Positions 53,636-61,883 are shown, numbered from the stretch's first letter. The stretch is 64,000 bases of DNA from Acetobacteraceae bacterium (GCA_004843165.1 CP039459.1:809501-873500); one strand, 5' to 3'. The notes: generated by a model not told the origin, from the sequence alone. Program-made: numbers and translations.

Positions 53636-54616
53636 ATGAAACATCGTCCCAATCGCCATACCCGCCGCAGAGCCAAGGCCTTACAAGAGCCCTTAGGCCT
53701 AAAAGTAATTTCTTTTCCTCCTCATCTGTGTTTGGAAGAAAAGCCAGATATATCCCGACGTTTTTTCTGGCAGTTGCGAGAAACCATTAATGCCCAAGAA
53801 CCAATGGAATTTTTTCTTGAGCTTGGAACTTTGCAACAAATAGGTTTTGCCACGGCAATAGCACTAACTGCAGAATTTCAAAGACTAAATGAAATACGAG
53901 GAAAGCGATTTAGGCTTCCTAGCCTTAAAGAAAAACATTACTCTCAAGCTATACACATGCTTCATTCCATCGGCTTTTTTAAACATATAACTTTAAATCC
54001 TGAAAAAATTCCTTGGCTAGAACGACATTTCTTACCTATTCAATCAGGAGATAAAGCTATTCCCGACCTTATAGAAACATTACAAACAAAACTTTTGCAT
54101 CTAAGCAAAAAAAATTGGAATACGAGAGCCTTTAATCTTCCTTTAATTGAATCTATTGCCAACACAGTTGAGCATGCTTATCCGGTCTTATCTTCAAAAA
54201 AATTTCCAGAATTCAAAATTTTTAAAGAAAAGCGATGGTGGGTTTGTATGCAACTAGATGAAAGTCAAAATGAAATTGAACTCGTCTGCGTGGATTTGGG
54301 TATTACCATTCCGAAATCCATAGAATTTTTTCACAGAGATATTCCTCCTGCTGACTCTATTGATGATATTCATCGCTTATTCTGGGCATGCTCTCCTAAT
54401 AAATCAGGAACAAATAAATCTTACAGGGGAAAAGGACTTTCAGAAATTATCGCTCCAATTCAAGAAAATAACGAAAATACAGTAACAATTATCAGCGGAT
54501 ATGCAGAAGCAAATTTTTCTCTACAGCGTAAAGCAAATGGTGAAGGAAATAACTTCTCATTTCCATATTCCGGAACACTCATCAAATGGCATATCAAACT
54601 CTCACCTTTATCCTAA
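53636..54616 (+). CDS. STAS-like plus GHKL ATPase-domain protein
   Basis: A 326-residue cytoplasmic protein. Residues about 20-125 resemble a STAS-type domain (FFLELGTLQQIGFATAIALTA). The second half has GHKL ATPase traits: an N-box-like helix ESIANTVEHAYP, VCVDLGITIPKS where DxGxG would be (the second Gly is replaced), SYRGKGLSEI as the lid glycine segment, and a terminal strand GTLIKWHIKL. This recalls anti-sigma-factor kinases. It is the first gene of a set with a DUF4325 protein and a membrane protein. The operon is markedly more AT-rich than the genes before it, which suggests transfer. Confidence 0.75.
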   Translation: MKHRPNRHTRRRAKALQEPLGLKVISFPPHLCLEEKPDISRRFFWQLRETINAQEPMEFFLELGTLQQIGFATAIALTAEFQRLNEIRGKRFRLPSLKEKHYSQAIHMLHSIGFFKHITLNPEKIPWLERHFLPIQSGDKAIPDLIETLQTKLLHLSKKNWNTRAFNLPLIESIANTVEHAYPVLSSKKFPEFKIFKEKRWWVCMQLDESQNEIELVCVDLGITIPKSIEFFHRDIPPADSIDDIHRLFWACSPNKSGTNKSYRGKGLSEIIAPIQENNENTVTIISGYAEANFSLQRKANGEGNNFSFPYSGTLIKWHIKLSPLS

Positions 54617-54661
54617 ATCATAAATATGTAAATAATACAGAAAGTACTACGAGGCACCACC

Positions 54662-55006
54662 ATGAACACAATCAGCATTGCTAAAGATTTTTCTCCTAGA
54701 ACAGGAGCACGCTTTATCCGGCTTGGCCCATATAGCGGTGAAGCTTTTCAAAAATTGCTTTTAGAGCGCCTTGCTAAAGCAACAAATAATGATCCGCTCT
54801 ACGTCTATGTAGATGGAGAAAATGGCTATTTTTCTTCTTTTTTAGAAGAAGCTTTTGGTGGATTGGTACGTCTCAAAAGAATTTCGCCTACCGAATTACA
54901 GCAGAAGCTGATTATTAAAGCAGATTGCCGAGCAAATGAACCCTATGCTAAACAAGCCAAACAATATTTTGACGAAGCAATAGAACGTCTCCAACATAAG
55001 GCGTGA
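54662..55006 (+). CDS. DUF4325 (STAS-like) protein
   Basis: A 114-residue protein matching the DUF4325 family, a STAS-like fold. It has the typical opening RFIRLGPYSGEAFQKLLL and the core VYVDGENGYFSSFLEEAFGG, which continues into LVRLKRIS. DUF4325 proteins are repeatedly encoded next to GHKL ATPases, as here (45 bp). Their biochemical role is not established; by analogy with anti-sigma/anti-anti-sigma pairs, phosphorylation-controlled partner switching is an obvious model. Its stop overlaps the next start. Confidence 0.85.
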   Translation: MNTISIAKDFSPRTGARFIRLGPYSGEAFQKLLLERLAKATNNDPLYVYVDGENGYFSSFLEEAFGGLVRLKRISPTELQQKLIIKADCRANEPYAKQAKQYFDEAIERLQHKA

Positions 55007-55485
55007 AATTGATGGCCTTGTTAACAGATATACTCATACTTTTTGAAAAAGAATGGAAAACTATTCTTGCCGCTGCGAGTGTATCATGGATTGGAAATGC
55101 TCTGTGGCTACTTAAATCTTCTTACACAACGAGAAGAGAAGTTTTAAAAGAACATCTCCAAAGTTTTGAGAAACTTAGTGAAAAATTAGAAACTGCAGCG
55201 AAAAATTATTGGCGTTCAGAAATCCCTGAAATGGGAAATGATGATTTGGAAACGGATGTCAGAACCGCAATTATGAAAATTCATATTTGCTTAACAGAAG
55301 AAGCCCCTTGGCAAAGAAAAACTGATAAAGAGAAAATCGATACACTTAGAGAAAAACTTAATAGTTCTTTTACAGATCCAAATTTCTTTGCCAGTGGTAT
55401 TGCTCATGGTCCAAAACTAGAAATATATGAAAATGGTTGCAGAATACTAACAAGACTTAGGATTATACTTCTAAAACGCTGGTAA
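55003..55485 (+). CDS. Membrane protein, third gene of ATPase/DUF4325 operon
   Basis: A 160-residue protein starting at a GTG that overlaps the DUF4325 stop (GTGA), or at ATG 55012, which has AAGG at better spacing. One hydrophobic segment (ILAAASVSWIGNALWLL, residues about 18-36) is followed by a charged helical domain (LQSFEKLSEKLETAAKN) and a compact C-terminus. One transmembrane helix with a cytoplasmic domain would suit a membrane effector or anchor for the upstream pair. A strong terminator closes the operon. No family recognised. Confidence 0.7.
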   Translation: MKLMALLTDILILFEKEWKTILAAASVSWIGNALWLLKSSYTTRREVLKEHLQSFEKLSEKLETAAKNYWRSEIPEMGNDDLETDVRTAIMKIHICLTEEAPWQRKTDKEKIDTLREKLNSSFTDPNFFASGIAHGPKLEIYENGCRILTRLRIILLKRW

Positions 55486-55534
55486 ATGAACAATCTCCAC
55501 GAACATCTATTAATATAATCTATTATAATTTTTC

Positions 55535-55559
55535 AACCCCGCTTTTAGCGGGGTTTTTT
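55535..55559 (+). terminator. Rho-independent terminator of ATPase/DUF4325 operon
   Basis: Stem AACCCCGC / GCGGGGTT, loop TTTTA, then T6. A near-copy lies at 57400-57422, and the sequence after both is similar (CTTTTTTCAAAGA). Confidence 0.9.
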
Positions 55560-55560
55560 A

Positions 55561-56415
55561 GTGTCTTTTTTCAAAGAGCGTTTTGGTATTGAGAATGCTT
55601 TGGCTGAAGATTTCGACCCTGAAGAATCTCGCATTCCAAAAGGTCAGGAAGGTGGCGGAAGATGGACCGCAGAAGGCGAGGGGAACTCTGAAAAGAATGA
55701 AGGCTTTTTAGAAGAAAAAGTCAAAAAATTTCAGGATGATTTTCGATCCCTTGCTGAAAAAAATGGTGAAAACACACTTGTTTCTGAGATTGAGAGACAT
55801 TGTGAACATTTTATCGAAGAAAATTTTGAACGAAACACAACAGATTTTTTTGATCTTAGCAAAAATCTTACAGAGACAGATAGCGCAGATCTGAAAGATC
55901 TTCTCCGAGAAAATCCCTTAAAACTTTTATCCAAAGGCATGCGGGCTAAAAATATTGCAGTTCAGCTTGCCATCTCCCTCCTTGAGCATATTTTGAAAAA
56001 AGGATTACGACTAAGCGGAAAAAGCTCGCTTCGTTTTCCGATCCGGAACAATCTTGCGCCTTGGCTGGAAAGAGAAGGAAAATGGATGGGTAAAAAAGGA
56101 AGCTCAAATACGGTTCGTATAATGGAACCTTCAGAAGACCCTTATCAGTCCGCTTTAAATTTCGTGAGGAGCGTCCGCAAATATAAAGCAAAACAAGGTA
56201 TTGCTTCTAAAGAACTTATGGACGAATCTTACAAAGGATACCGAATGCTAAAAATAAAATTTGACGATGATACCTATATCTCTATTCGTAAAGCGGGAGA
56301 TTCAGGGAGACAAACGCCTGATGATCAAGTTACTGTTGGCATAAAAGGTCCTCAATTTGGAAAAAATCAACGAAAATTTAAATTTCCAGAGACAATTAAA
56401 GGAATAAATAAATGA
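55561..56415 (+). CDS. Orphan polymorphic-toxin C-terminus with pre-toxin motif
   Basis: A 284-residue frame that opens with GTG one base after a terminator and has no visible ribosome binding site. Near the N-terminus is the linker motif EESRIPKGQEGGGRW that precedes C-terminal toxin domains in phage-head and polymorphic toxin proteins. A helical spacer then leads to a final domain of 85 residues (YRMLKIKFDDDTYISIRKAG, DDQVTVGIKGPQFG). The toxin activity is not recognised. It overlaps an immunity-like gene by four bases. It may be a displaced toxin tip awaiting recombination with a full-length carrier rather than an expressed gene. Confidence 0.65.
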   Translation: MSFFKERFGIENALAEDFDPEESRIPKGQEGGGRWTAEGEGNSEKNEGFLEEKVKKFQDDFRSLAEKNGENTLVSEIERHCEHFIEENFERNTTDFFDLSKNLTETDSADLKDLLRENPLKLLSKGMRAKNIAVQLAISLLEHILKKGLRLSGKSSLRFPIRNNLAPWLEREGKWMGKKGSSNTVRIMEPSEDPYQSALNFVRSVRKYKAKQGIASKELMDESYKGYRMLKIKFDDDTYISIRKAGDSGRQTPDDQVTVGIKGPQFGKNQRKFKFPETIKGINK

Positions 56416-56882
56416 TCCCATCACAAAAAATATTTGTTGATTTCTATCAAGCCGCTGTTTTCCAACTGGGTAATTGGGAAGATTGGTCCATGCTTGGATT
56501 ATTTAATGCAGATGGATATCCAGATGATGAAATCTGGGACAAGCACGCCTTAGAAGCAACTTGGCGCCTCGCCAATAGTGGTATCGCTGATCTTGGCAAA
56601 AAAATTCCAGAAAATGATCCCGGTTTTCTTAATTTAGCCTCCACACCTTCTTTCCACAAAGAAAGTAACTGGATGCTGACATTCCTTGATCCGACAGCGT
56701 TGGCTGTTGAATTACAGAAGAAATATCAGCTTACAGAATTTGGAGCTTTTAATCCCGAATTTTGTAAGGAAATTTGCGAGATTTTCGATCAAGCCGGCGT
56801 AGGATTTGATGTGCCTTGCCCTTATGTTCCAAACTGGGAAAATCAGGGAAAATATCCTTGGCCTCGAAAAGGAAAAAGATGA
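56412..56882 (+). CDS. Probable immunity protein, copy 1
   Basis: A 156-residue acidic protein rich in Trp and Phe (FQLGNWEDWSMLGLFNADGY, FDQAGVGFDVPCPYVPNWEN), with no signal peptide. It starts in an ATGA overlap with the toxin-tip frame, the usual place for a cognate immunity gene, and is repeated almost identically in the next gene. The fold is unknown. Cytoplasmic neutralisation of the toxin is the inferred role. Confidence 0.72.
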   Translation: MIPSQKIFVDFYQAAVFQLGNWEDWSMLGLFNADGYPDDEIWDKHALEATWRLANSGIADLGKKIPENDPGFLNLASTPSFHKESNWMLTFLDPTALAVELQKKYQLTEFGAFNPEFCKEICEIFDQAGVGFDVPCPYVPNWENQGKYPWPRKGKR

Positions 56883-57379
56883 GAGCCGTGATTCCATCAC
56901 AGAAAATATTTGTTGATTTTTATCAAGCTGCTGTTTTCCAACTGGGTAATTGGGAAGATTGGTCTATGCTTGGATTATTTAATGCAGATGGATATCCAGA
57001 TGATGAAATCTGGGACAAGCACGCCTTAGAGGCTACTTGGCGACTTATTCAAAGTAGTATTGCTGATTTAAGAGGCCCTATTAAAGAAAATGATCCTTTC
57101 TTTCTCAATCATGCCTCGACGCCTTCTTTCCATAGAGAAAGTAACTGGATGCTGACAATCCTCTATCCGACAGTTTTGGCTGTTACATTACAGAAGAAAT
57201 ACCAGCTCACGGAATTTGGAGCTTTTAATCCCGAATTTTGTAAGGAAATTTGCGAGATTTTTGATCAAGCCGGTGTAGGATTTGATGTGCCTTGCCCTTA
57301 CGTTCCAAACTGGGAAAATCAGGGTAAATATCCTTGGCCTCGAAAAGGGAAAAGACGTGAGCCCCTCACAAAAGACTAG
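56879..57379 (+). CDS. Probable immunity protein, copy 2
   Basis: From ATG 56879, which overlaps the stop of copy 1 in an ATGA, this gives 166 residues. The first 60 and last 50 residues are nearly identical to copy 1, while the middle (LIQSSIADLRGPIKENDPFF) is diverged. That mosaic pattern suggests duplication followed by selection for different toxin variants. Arrays of immunity paralogues behind one toxin are typical of polymorphic toxin loci. A terminator follows at 57400. Confidence 0.72.
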   Translation: MRAVIPSQKIFVDFYQAAVFQLGNWEDWSMLGLFNADGYPDDEIWDKHALEATWRLIQSSIADLRGPIKENDPFFLNHASTPSFHRESNWMLTILYPTVLAVTLQKKYQLTEFGAFNPEFCKEICEIFDQAGVGFDVPCPYVPNWENQGKYPWPRKGKRREPLTKD

Positions 57380-57399
57380 TTTTTAAAAACTATTTTCAG

Positions 57400-57422
57400 C
57401 TCCGCTTCTAGCGGGGTTTTTT
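57400..57422 (+). terminator. Terminator after immunity genes
   Basis: Stem CTCCGC / GCGGGG with loop TTCTA and T6, a near-copy of the terminator at 55535-55559. Confidence 0.8.
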
Positions 57423-57455
57423 ATTGCTTTTTTCAAAGAAACACAGGAGGTCATA

Positions 57456-57921
57456 ATGTATCATATTGACCAGCTTGAAAAAGAATGGCTTCGCCCCTGA
57501 AGAGTCTCGCATTCCAAAAGGTCAAGAAGGTAGCGGCAGGTGGACCGCAGAGGCCGAAGTCAGTCAGGAAGGAAAGAAAAAAGCGCTCAATGCGTTATAT
57601 CGCTTTCTGATCTCCGGCATTGCTGAATTTGCCTTTGTTCCTGTGATGGAAGGATTAAAAGATTTAGAAGATGCTCCTTTAGAACCTATAGGCGACAGCT
57701 ATAATGTAGAACAATTTGACCGATATGCCGATGCATGGATGGGAACACTTATCATCGGAACGCCCTCTTTTATCAAAGAAATAGCGCCTAAAATGGGCTT
57801 AAATCTGCCGGAAGATGTCCCACTTCCAGCAGATTTTCGGGAAAATCTGAATGCAATATTTCAACAGCACGATGTCGGTTTAGAAAAAGACGACGTCTAT
57901 CCGCCCTTTTTAGAAAAATAA
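57456..57921 (+). pseudogene. Chimera of pre-toxin motif and immunity-like domain, frameshifted
   Basis: ATG 57456 has a very good ribosome binding site (AGGAGG), but its frame stops after 14 codons. One A too many in the run at 57478-57482 explains this: without it the frame continues as LEKNGFAPEESRIPKGQEGS and runs to 57921 (154 residues). The pre-toxin motif is the same as in 55561-56415. The rest is not a toxin but resembles the immunity proteins: LYRFLISGIAEFAF matches WRLANSGIADLG, and AIFQQHDVGLEKDDVYPPF matches EIFDQAGVGFDVPCPYVP. It looks like a deletion scar that fused a toxin leader to an immunity gene. Confidence 0.68.
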
Positions 57922-57944
57922 ACCTGTTCCACGTGGAACAGGTT
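57921..57944. promoter_or_regulatory. 24-bp perfect palindrome containing a parS-type site
   Basis: AACC-TGTTCCACGTGGAACA-GGTT; the central 16 bp (57925-57940) agree with the bacterial parS consensus (tGTTNCACGTGNAACa), the ParB loading site near replication origins. It directly follows the stop at 57921 and is followed by T4, so a terminator role for the hairpin is also possible. Confidence 0.75.
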
Positions 57945-58018
57945 TTCACTTTTTTGATTACCCCAAAAAGAATTAAAAATTTTTAGAATGTCCTTGAGGC
58001 GTAAAGGGCAAAACGTGA

Positions 58019-59047
58019 TTAAAACGTTTTAAAACGCCCTTGAGGTGGGTATGCAGGATCTAAATAATGCGCTGTTGAGGACAGACCCGGCTTTACCAAA
58101 TGATCAATAAATACCTCATCCTCTGGGGTGATTTTTACCTGAAGTGCCTCTTGATAGCTCTCCCACTGTTCCAGCGTTCTAGGTCCGGCAATAATGGAAG
58201 TGACATTTGGATTAGCTAAAACCCAAGCAATCGCGAAAGCAATCAAGGAGCAGCCCTTCTCTCTGGCATATTCTTTTAAACGTTCTGCCAAGACAACAGA
58301 TTCCTCACGCCATTCCGTTTCCATCATGCGCTTATCAGCACGGCCTACTCTGGAATCTTCAGAAGGTTTCTCACCTATTTTATATTTCCCTGACAAAATT
58401 CCTCTTGCAAGCGGACTGTAAGGCACGACGCCGATACCATAATTTTGGCAGGCCGGCAGAATTTCCATCTCCGCTGTGCGGTCGGTTATATTATAAAGCG
58501 GCTGTGCAAGTAAGGGACGGGCAATTCCCATCTGATCCGCAAGACGGACAATTTCTGCAATTTCCCAGCCTCTAAAATTAGAAATGCCATAATAGAGCAG
58601 TTTGCCTTGCGCCATGAGATCCCCGACTGTACGCAACCCCTCCTCAAAGGATCGTCCCGGAAGAGAGCGATGAAAATAAAGAATATCGACATAATCGCTC
58701 TGAAGGCGTCTGAGACTGTTATGAAATGTTTCTAAAATCCATTTTCGGGACAGGCCATCCGTATTTTTGCGTACCCGCTCCGCAAAGCCCATATGTCCCA
58801 TACTATAGCCGAATTTGGTCGCAATGACCCACTCCTTACGTTTTCCTTTCAGAAGGCGACCGAGAACTTCTTCTGTTTTGCCAGATTGATAAACATCCGC
58901 TGTATCTATGAAATTAACACCTTTATCCCATGCGGAATCAATAATTTTTTTTGCAACTTCTTCTTCACAGGGCCCGCCGAACATCATTGAGCCGAGGCAA
59001 ATTTCCGAAAGTTCCAAGGCACTTCTGCCGGGTGTTCTATATTTCAT
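58019..59047 (-). CDS. Aldo/keto reductase
   Basis: A 342-residue AKR-superfamily oxidoreductase of the YghZ/Tas-like group. The catalytic tetrad is visible as Asp in FIDTADVY, Tyr in the same segment, Lys in WVIATKFGYS and His in DILYFHRS. The coenzyme end has IIAGPRTLEQWE. Members reduce aldehydes and ketones with NADPH in the cytoplasm. The full family length and the start directly before YRTPGRSALELSEICLG are standard. It is monocistronic; the substrate is unknown. Confidence 0.93.
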   Translation of the reverse strand: MKYRTPGRSALELSEICLGSMMFGGPCEEEVAKKIIDSAWDKGVNFIDTADVYQSGKTEEVLGRLLKGKRKEWVIATKFGYSMGHMGFAERVRKNTDGLSRKWILETFHNSLRRLQSDYVDILYFHRSLPGRSFEEGLRTVGDLMAQGKLLYYGISNFRGWEIAEIVRLADQMGIARPLLAQPLYNITDRTAEMEILPACQNYGIGVVPYSPLARGILSGKYKIGEKPSEDSRVGRADKRMMETEWREESVVLAERLKEYAREKGCSLIAFAIAWVLANPNVTSIIAGPRTLEQWESYQEALQVKITPEDEVFIDHLVKPGLSSTAHYLDPAYPPQGRFKTF

Positions 59048-59116
59048 TTTTACGCTTCCTTTATCATTTTCCAGCTCTCTCTATTTTATCAGATTCTTTT
59101 TTAAAAGGAGATCTAT

Positions 59117-59374
59117 ATGTCCAAAAATATCCCCCCAAAATCAACCTTTTCTCTTGAAACCTTAAATGCCGAAATCATTCAGATTGCCGACACAGCGACA
59201 CCAGAAACTTTAAATCTCGCAAAATTACGGATTGATGCCCGCAAATGGCTGGCTGGACGAATTTCAAGCGATAACGCCACCAAAGAAAAGAACCTGCCGC
59301 CGCCTCTATTGCAACGGATTGAAACAATTTTAGTTGATCCCCAATGCCCAAAAGAAAAACGCAAATTGCATTAA
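59117..59374 (+). CDS. Small protein resembling a piece of phage terminase small subunit
   Basis: An 85-residue protein with a good Shine-Dalgarno (AAAAGGAGA). Its centre, EIIQIADTATPETLNLAKLRIDARKW followed by LAGRIS, resembles the C-terminal part of small terminase (terS) proteins, which in phages bind DNA for packaging. There is no N-terminal helix-turn-helix and no large subunit nearby, so it is either a domesticated fragment or an independent small protein. Divergent to the aldo/keto reductase. Confidence 0.65.
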   Translation: MSKNIPPKSTFSLETLNAEIIQIADTATPETLNLAKLRIDARKWLAGRISSDNATKEKNLPPPLLQRIETILVDPQCPKEKRKLH

Positions 59375-59556
59375 AAAATCATTAAGTTTTAACTCAAAAT
59401 TCTCTCTATTCGAATCGATTCGCCTTGAAAATCCAGATTTTTCTTCTACATAAAATCCTCTGAATTTCAGGCAGAAATCAGGGATTTAAAATATTTTTTA
59501 ATGTTTGAACTTAATTAATTCTTGATTATTGAGTTGGGACGTGGAAAAAATGAGGA

Positions 59557-59737
59557 GTAGCTGGACTGAAGTTGAAAGACTGTTTCCTTGTTTATTTAAA
59601 TGTAGGCTTTTTAACTTATCGCCCAACAAGCTCTATTTGTTTTTCAACTTCTGTTCAGCTACCTATTATAATTAAAAAATAGATTTAGCTATTATTTAGA
59701 AGCCTCTGCCATCACCCCACATTGGCGGAGGCTTTTT
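59557..59737 (+). ncRNA. Candidate structured RNA with long stem and terminator
   Basis: In a 377-bp gene-free stretch, 59557-59577 pairs with 59642-59662 over 21 positions, with only one U-U mismatch and one G-U pair (GTAGCTG...GTTGAAA with TTTCAAC...CAGCTAC). Inside the 64-base loop CTTGTT and AACAAG can pair again. A terminator hairpin (AGCCTCTGCC / GGCGGAGGCT, 59701-59733) with a T tail closes the unit on the plus strand. There is no coding frame. The shape, a long interrupted rod, recalls 6S-type RNAs, but no family could be assigned. Confidence 0.5.
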
Positions 59738-59751
59738 ATATAGATTTTCTT

Positions 59752-60252
59752 TTAAAAACCCGTCTGAATACGCATCAAAGGAACAATTTTCTTATCAATT
59801 TTATTGAGAGATTTACGGATATTGGCTGTTGTTTCCGGCAGATTATCGAGATCATGCTCATCCAAACTTAATTTTGCAGCGAGCGAGAGGATAAAATCAG
59901 CCTCCTTATGCACCTCTGCATCTTCAAATGTCCATTTAAGCTTGTCGGTGACAAGGATTGTTTCAATCAAGCGATTTGCCTCTTCCAGCTTCTCTTCATC
60001 CAATCCATTCACCGCCTCTAAAATAAAAAAGATACGGCGGACATAGTTGCTCCATGAAGCCCAACGAAGCTTTACCAGATCATTTTCAAAACGAATGGCA
60101 TTGCGTTTTTCTTCCTTCTGCGCCAGATGATAGGATTTATCTGCAAGTATCAGGCGCTTTTCGGAAAGCTGTTGCAATGCGAACAAGATTTCCGTCATAG
60201 GGTTTTGCTCTGTTTCTGAACCTAATTTCTTGCCAGCACGAAAAATTGCCAT
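59752..60252 (-). CDS. Family D protein (RW-x-x-W-x-N-Y motif), soluble
   Basis: A 166-residue helical protein without a membrane segment. It shares with 61167 and 62620 a core that reads FENDLVKLRWASWSNYVRRI here (FENDLIRTRWQVWRNY and YETGMTQIRWRVWRNY in the others), preceded by a coiled-coil-like helix. AGGAG precedes the start at proper distance. It is the last gene of a five-gene minus-strand group from 63432. Function unknown. Confidence 0.72.
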   Translation of the reverse strand: MAIFRAGKKLGSETEQNPMTEILFALQQLSEKRLILADKSYHLAQKEEKRNAIRFENDLVKLRWASWSNYVRRIFFILEAVNGLDEEKLEEANRLIETILVTDKLKWTFEDAEVHKEADFILSLAAKLSLDEHDLDNLPETTANIRKSLNKIDKKIVPLMRIQTGF

Positions 60253-60332
60253 CTTCGCCCGCTCCTCTTATCCTGAATGTCTTTAGAAAAATTCCCTCCC
60301 ACCAACACAGCTCATAAAGAAAAAAACGCCCT

Positions 60333-61154
60333 TTATAAAGCTGTAAAAATCTCCTCTAAATTCCGCAAAATTTCCCCTCTGTCTATTTCTAACTGCTTCT
60401 GACAAAGTTCTTGGCTTTTTTGATATTCTTGTATTTTTTCTTTTTTAGCCGTGGGGAGCCAAATGCCGTCTGCCGCCACCTTATCAAAATAGGCATTAAT
60501 CTCTTCAAGTTCTTTTTCACGCTTTTTAAGTGCTTGAAGAAAGAATTTTACCTCTTCAATCGCATCTCTGATCGTTTCCTTCGGACAAAAAAGATACAGC
60601 TCCCGTTCTGAAAGCGTGTAATTTAATTTTTCGACAGAACTTTCCTGCCCGTCTTCCGTAGAGGTAAGGCCTCTTGTCCGGAGAAGGTCAAAAACACTCT
60701 TTTTATAATTTTGCCAAAGGGTAAAAGCCCGTTCCCGTTGGGCATAATCTTTAAGAGCGGTTGAAAAAGAAACATAATTCGGCTCCTTAACACAGACAGG
60801 CTCTGGAGAGACCGTTGTTTTTGTTTCCCAATATTGTTTTTGCATCTCCAAGATATGGGCAAAATCTGTCAAGAAACGGTCAAAATGTGGATTTGAAGCT
60901 GCAATAGGCTCTCCGGCTCCCTGCGCTTCAATCCTTTTAAATTCTGTTGGGGAAAGCCTTATTTTTCGAGGCTTCACAAAGAAAAAACGTGCTGTAAAAA
61001 GCAAGAAAAGACTTGGAAAAAAGGACAGGCTTATTGCCAAAAGCCACGCAAGATGCGTCATTTCAAAAAGCAAACCCGTCAGGCTTAGCCATGAAACACT
61101 GCCCAAGGCAAGCGGTAGGCGTTCTTGTTTTAACAAAGCCATTGGTTTAAACAT
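60333..61154 (-). CDS. Membrane protein with coiled-coil C-terminus
   Basis: A 273-residue protein with two hydrophobic segments in the first 55 residues (LALGSVSWLSLTGLLFEM, LLAISLSFFPSLFLLFTARF) and a long charged helical region ending in ALKKREKELEEINAYFDKV. AGGAAGG lies upstream of the ATG, 12 bp after the family D gene 61167-61883. No family recognised; it is probably cotranscribed with its neighbours. Confidence 0.72.
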   Translation of the reverse strand: MFKPMALLKQERLPLALGSVSWLSLTGLLFEMTHLAWLLAISLSFFPSLFLLFTARFFFVKPRKIRLSPTEFKRIEAQGAGEPIAASNPHFDRFLTDFAHILEMQKQYWETKTTVSPEPVCVKEPNYVSFSTALKDYAQRERAFTLWQNYKKSVFDLLRTRGLTSTEDGQESSVEKLNYTLSERELYLFCPKETIRDAIEEVKFFLQALKKREKELEEINAYFDKVAADGIWLPTAKKEKIQEYQKSQELCQKQLEIDRGEILRNLEEIFTAL

Positions 61155-61166
61155 TTTTGGCCTTCC

Positions 61167-61883
61167 TCACAATTTTCGAATAAGCTGTGTTTCTTTCTTC
61201 TTTTTTCCAAAAGAAAACCAGCCCCTTCGTTCTTGTTTTTGACGAAATTCCTCGGCCTTTTGCCATCTTCTTTTTTGCTTTTCACGCTCTTTTTGAGGAA
61301 GCGGCTCTGTATGGAGGGGCATATTCGCACGAATTTTCAGCTCAATTTCTTTTAATTTTCGCTGAATTCTAGGAGAAGTATCTTCCCAAATTTTTTGAAC
61401 CTCCTGCCAACTTTCACGGATAGAAGCTTCTTTTTCCATCTCTGACAACTGCCACGCCTCTTGTAGCCTTCCCATTGGGGTGCGTACCTGCGTTACAAGA
61501 TTTTCAATAATCTCACTCATCGTGCTGACTTCGACACCGATCTCTTCATAACCAAAAGCCCAGATCATTTCAGCGCCATCTTGGTCATATTTCAGTACAA
61601 GGTCTGGATTTTGATCCCGAAGATAAGCCGCCCGAACCTCATTAAACCATGCCGCAAGGCTAATAATTTCCGTTGTATAATTGCGCCAAACCTGCCAGCG
61701 TGTGCGAATAAGATCATTTTCAAATTGCTCTCTGGCAATGTTCTCATGGATTTGAGCTGTACGATACATATCCCGTGCAACAAGGCGGACAGATCGTGCG
61801 CTCAACCAAAGCAAGATAATCCCGACGAATACCAGCAAGAACAATACGGGCAGGCTTTGCTCCAAGGTAAAAAAACCGTTCAT
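61167..61883 (-). CDS. Family D membrane protein (RW-x-x-W-x-N-Y motif)
   Basis: A 238-residue protein with a transmembrane segment at residues about 10-28 (LPVLFLLVFVGIILLWLSA), then the family D core (FENDLIRTRWQVWRNY), a middle with DGAEMIWAFGYEEIGVEVS (compare YQLVWTFGAKAVGNEVS in 62620-63432), and a very basic Lys/Arg/Gln tail. One anchor with a large cytoplasmic part is likely. Function unknown. Confidence 0.75.
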   Translation of the reverse strand: MNGFFTLEQSLPVLFLLVFVGIILLWLSARSVRLVARDMYRTAQIHENIAREQFENDLIRTRWQVWRNYTTEIISLAAWFNEVRAAYLRDQNPDLVLKYDQDGAEMIWAFGYEEIGVEVSTMSEIIENLVTQVRTPMGRLQEAWQLSEMEKEASIRESWQEVQKIWEDTSPRIQRKLKEIELKIRANMPLHTEPLPQKEREKQKRRWQKAEEFRQKQERRGWFSFGKKKKETQLIRKL

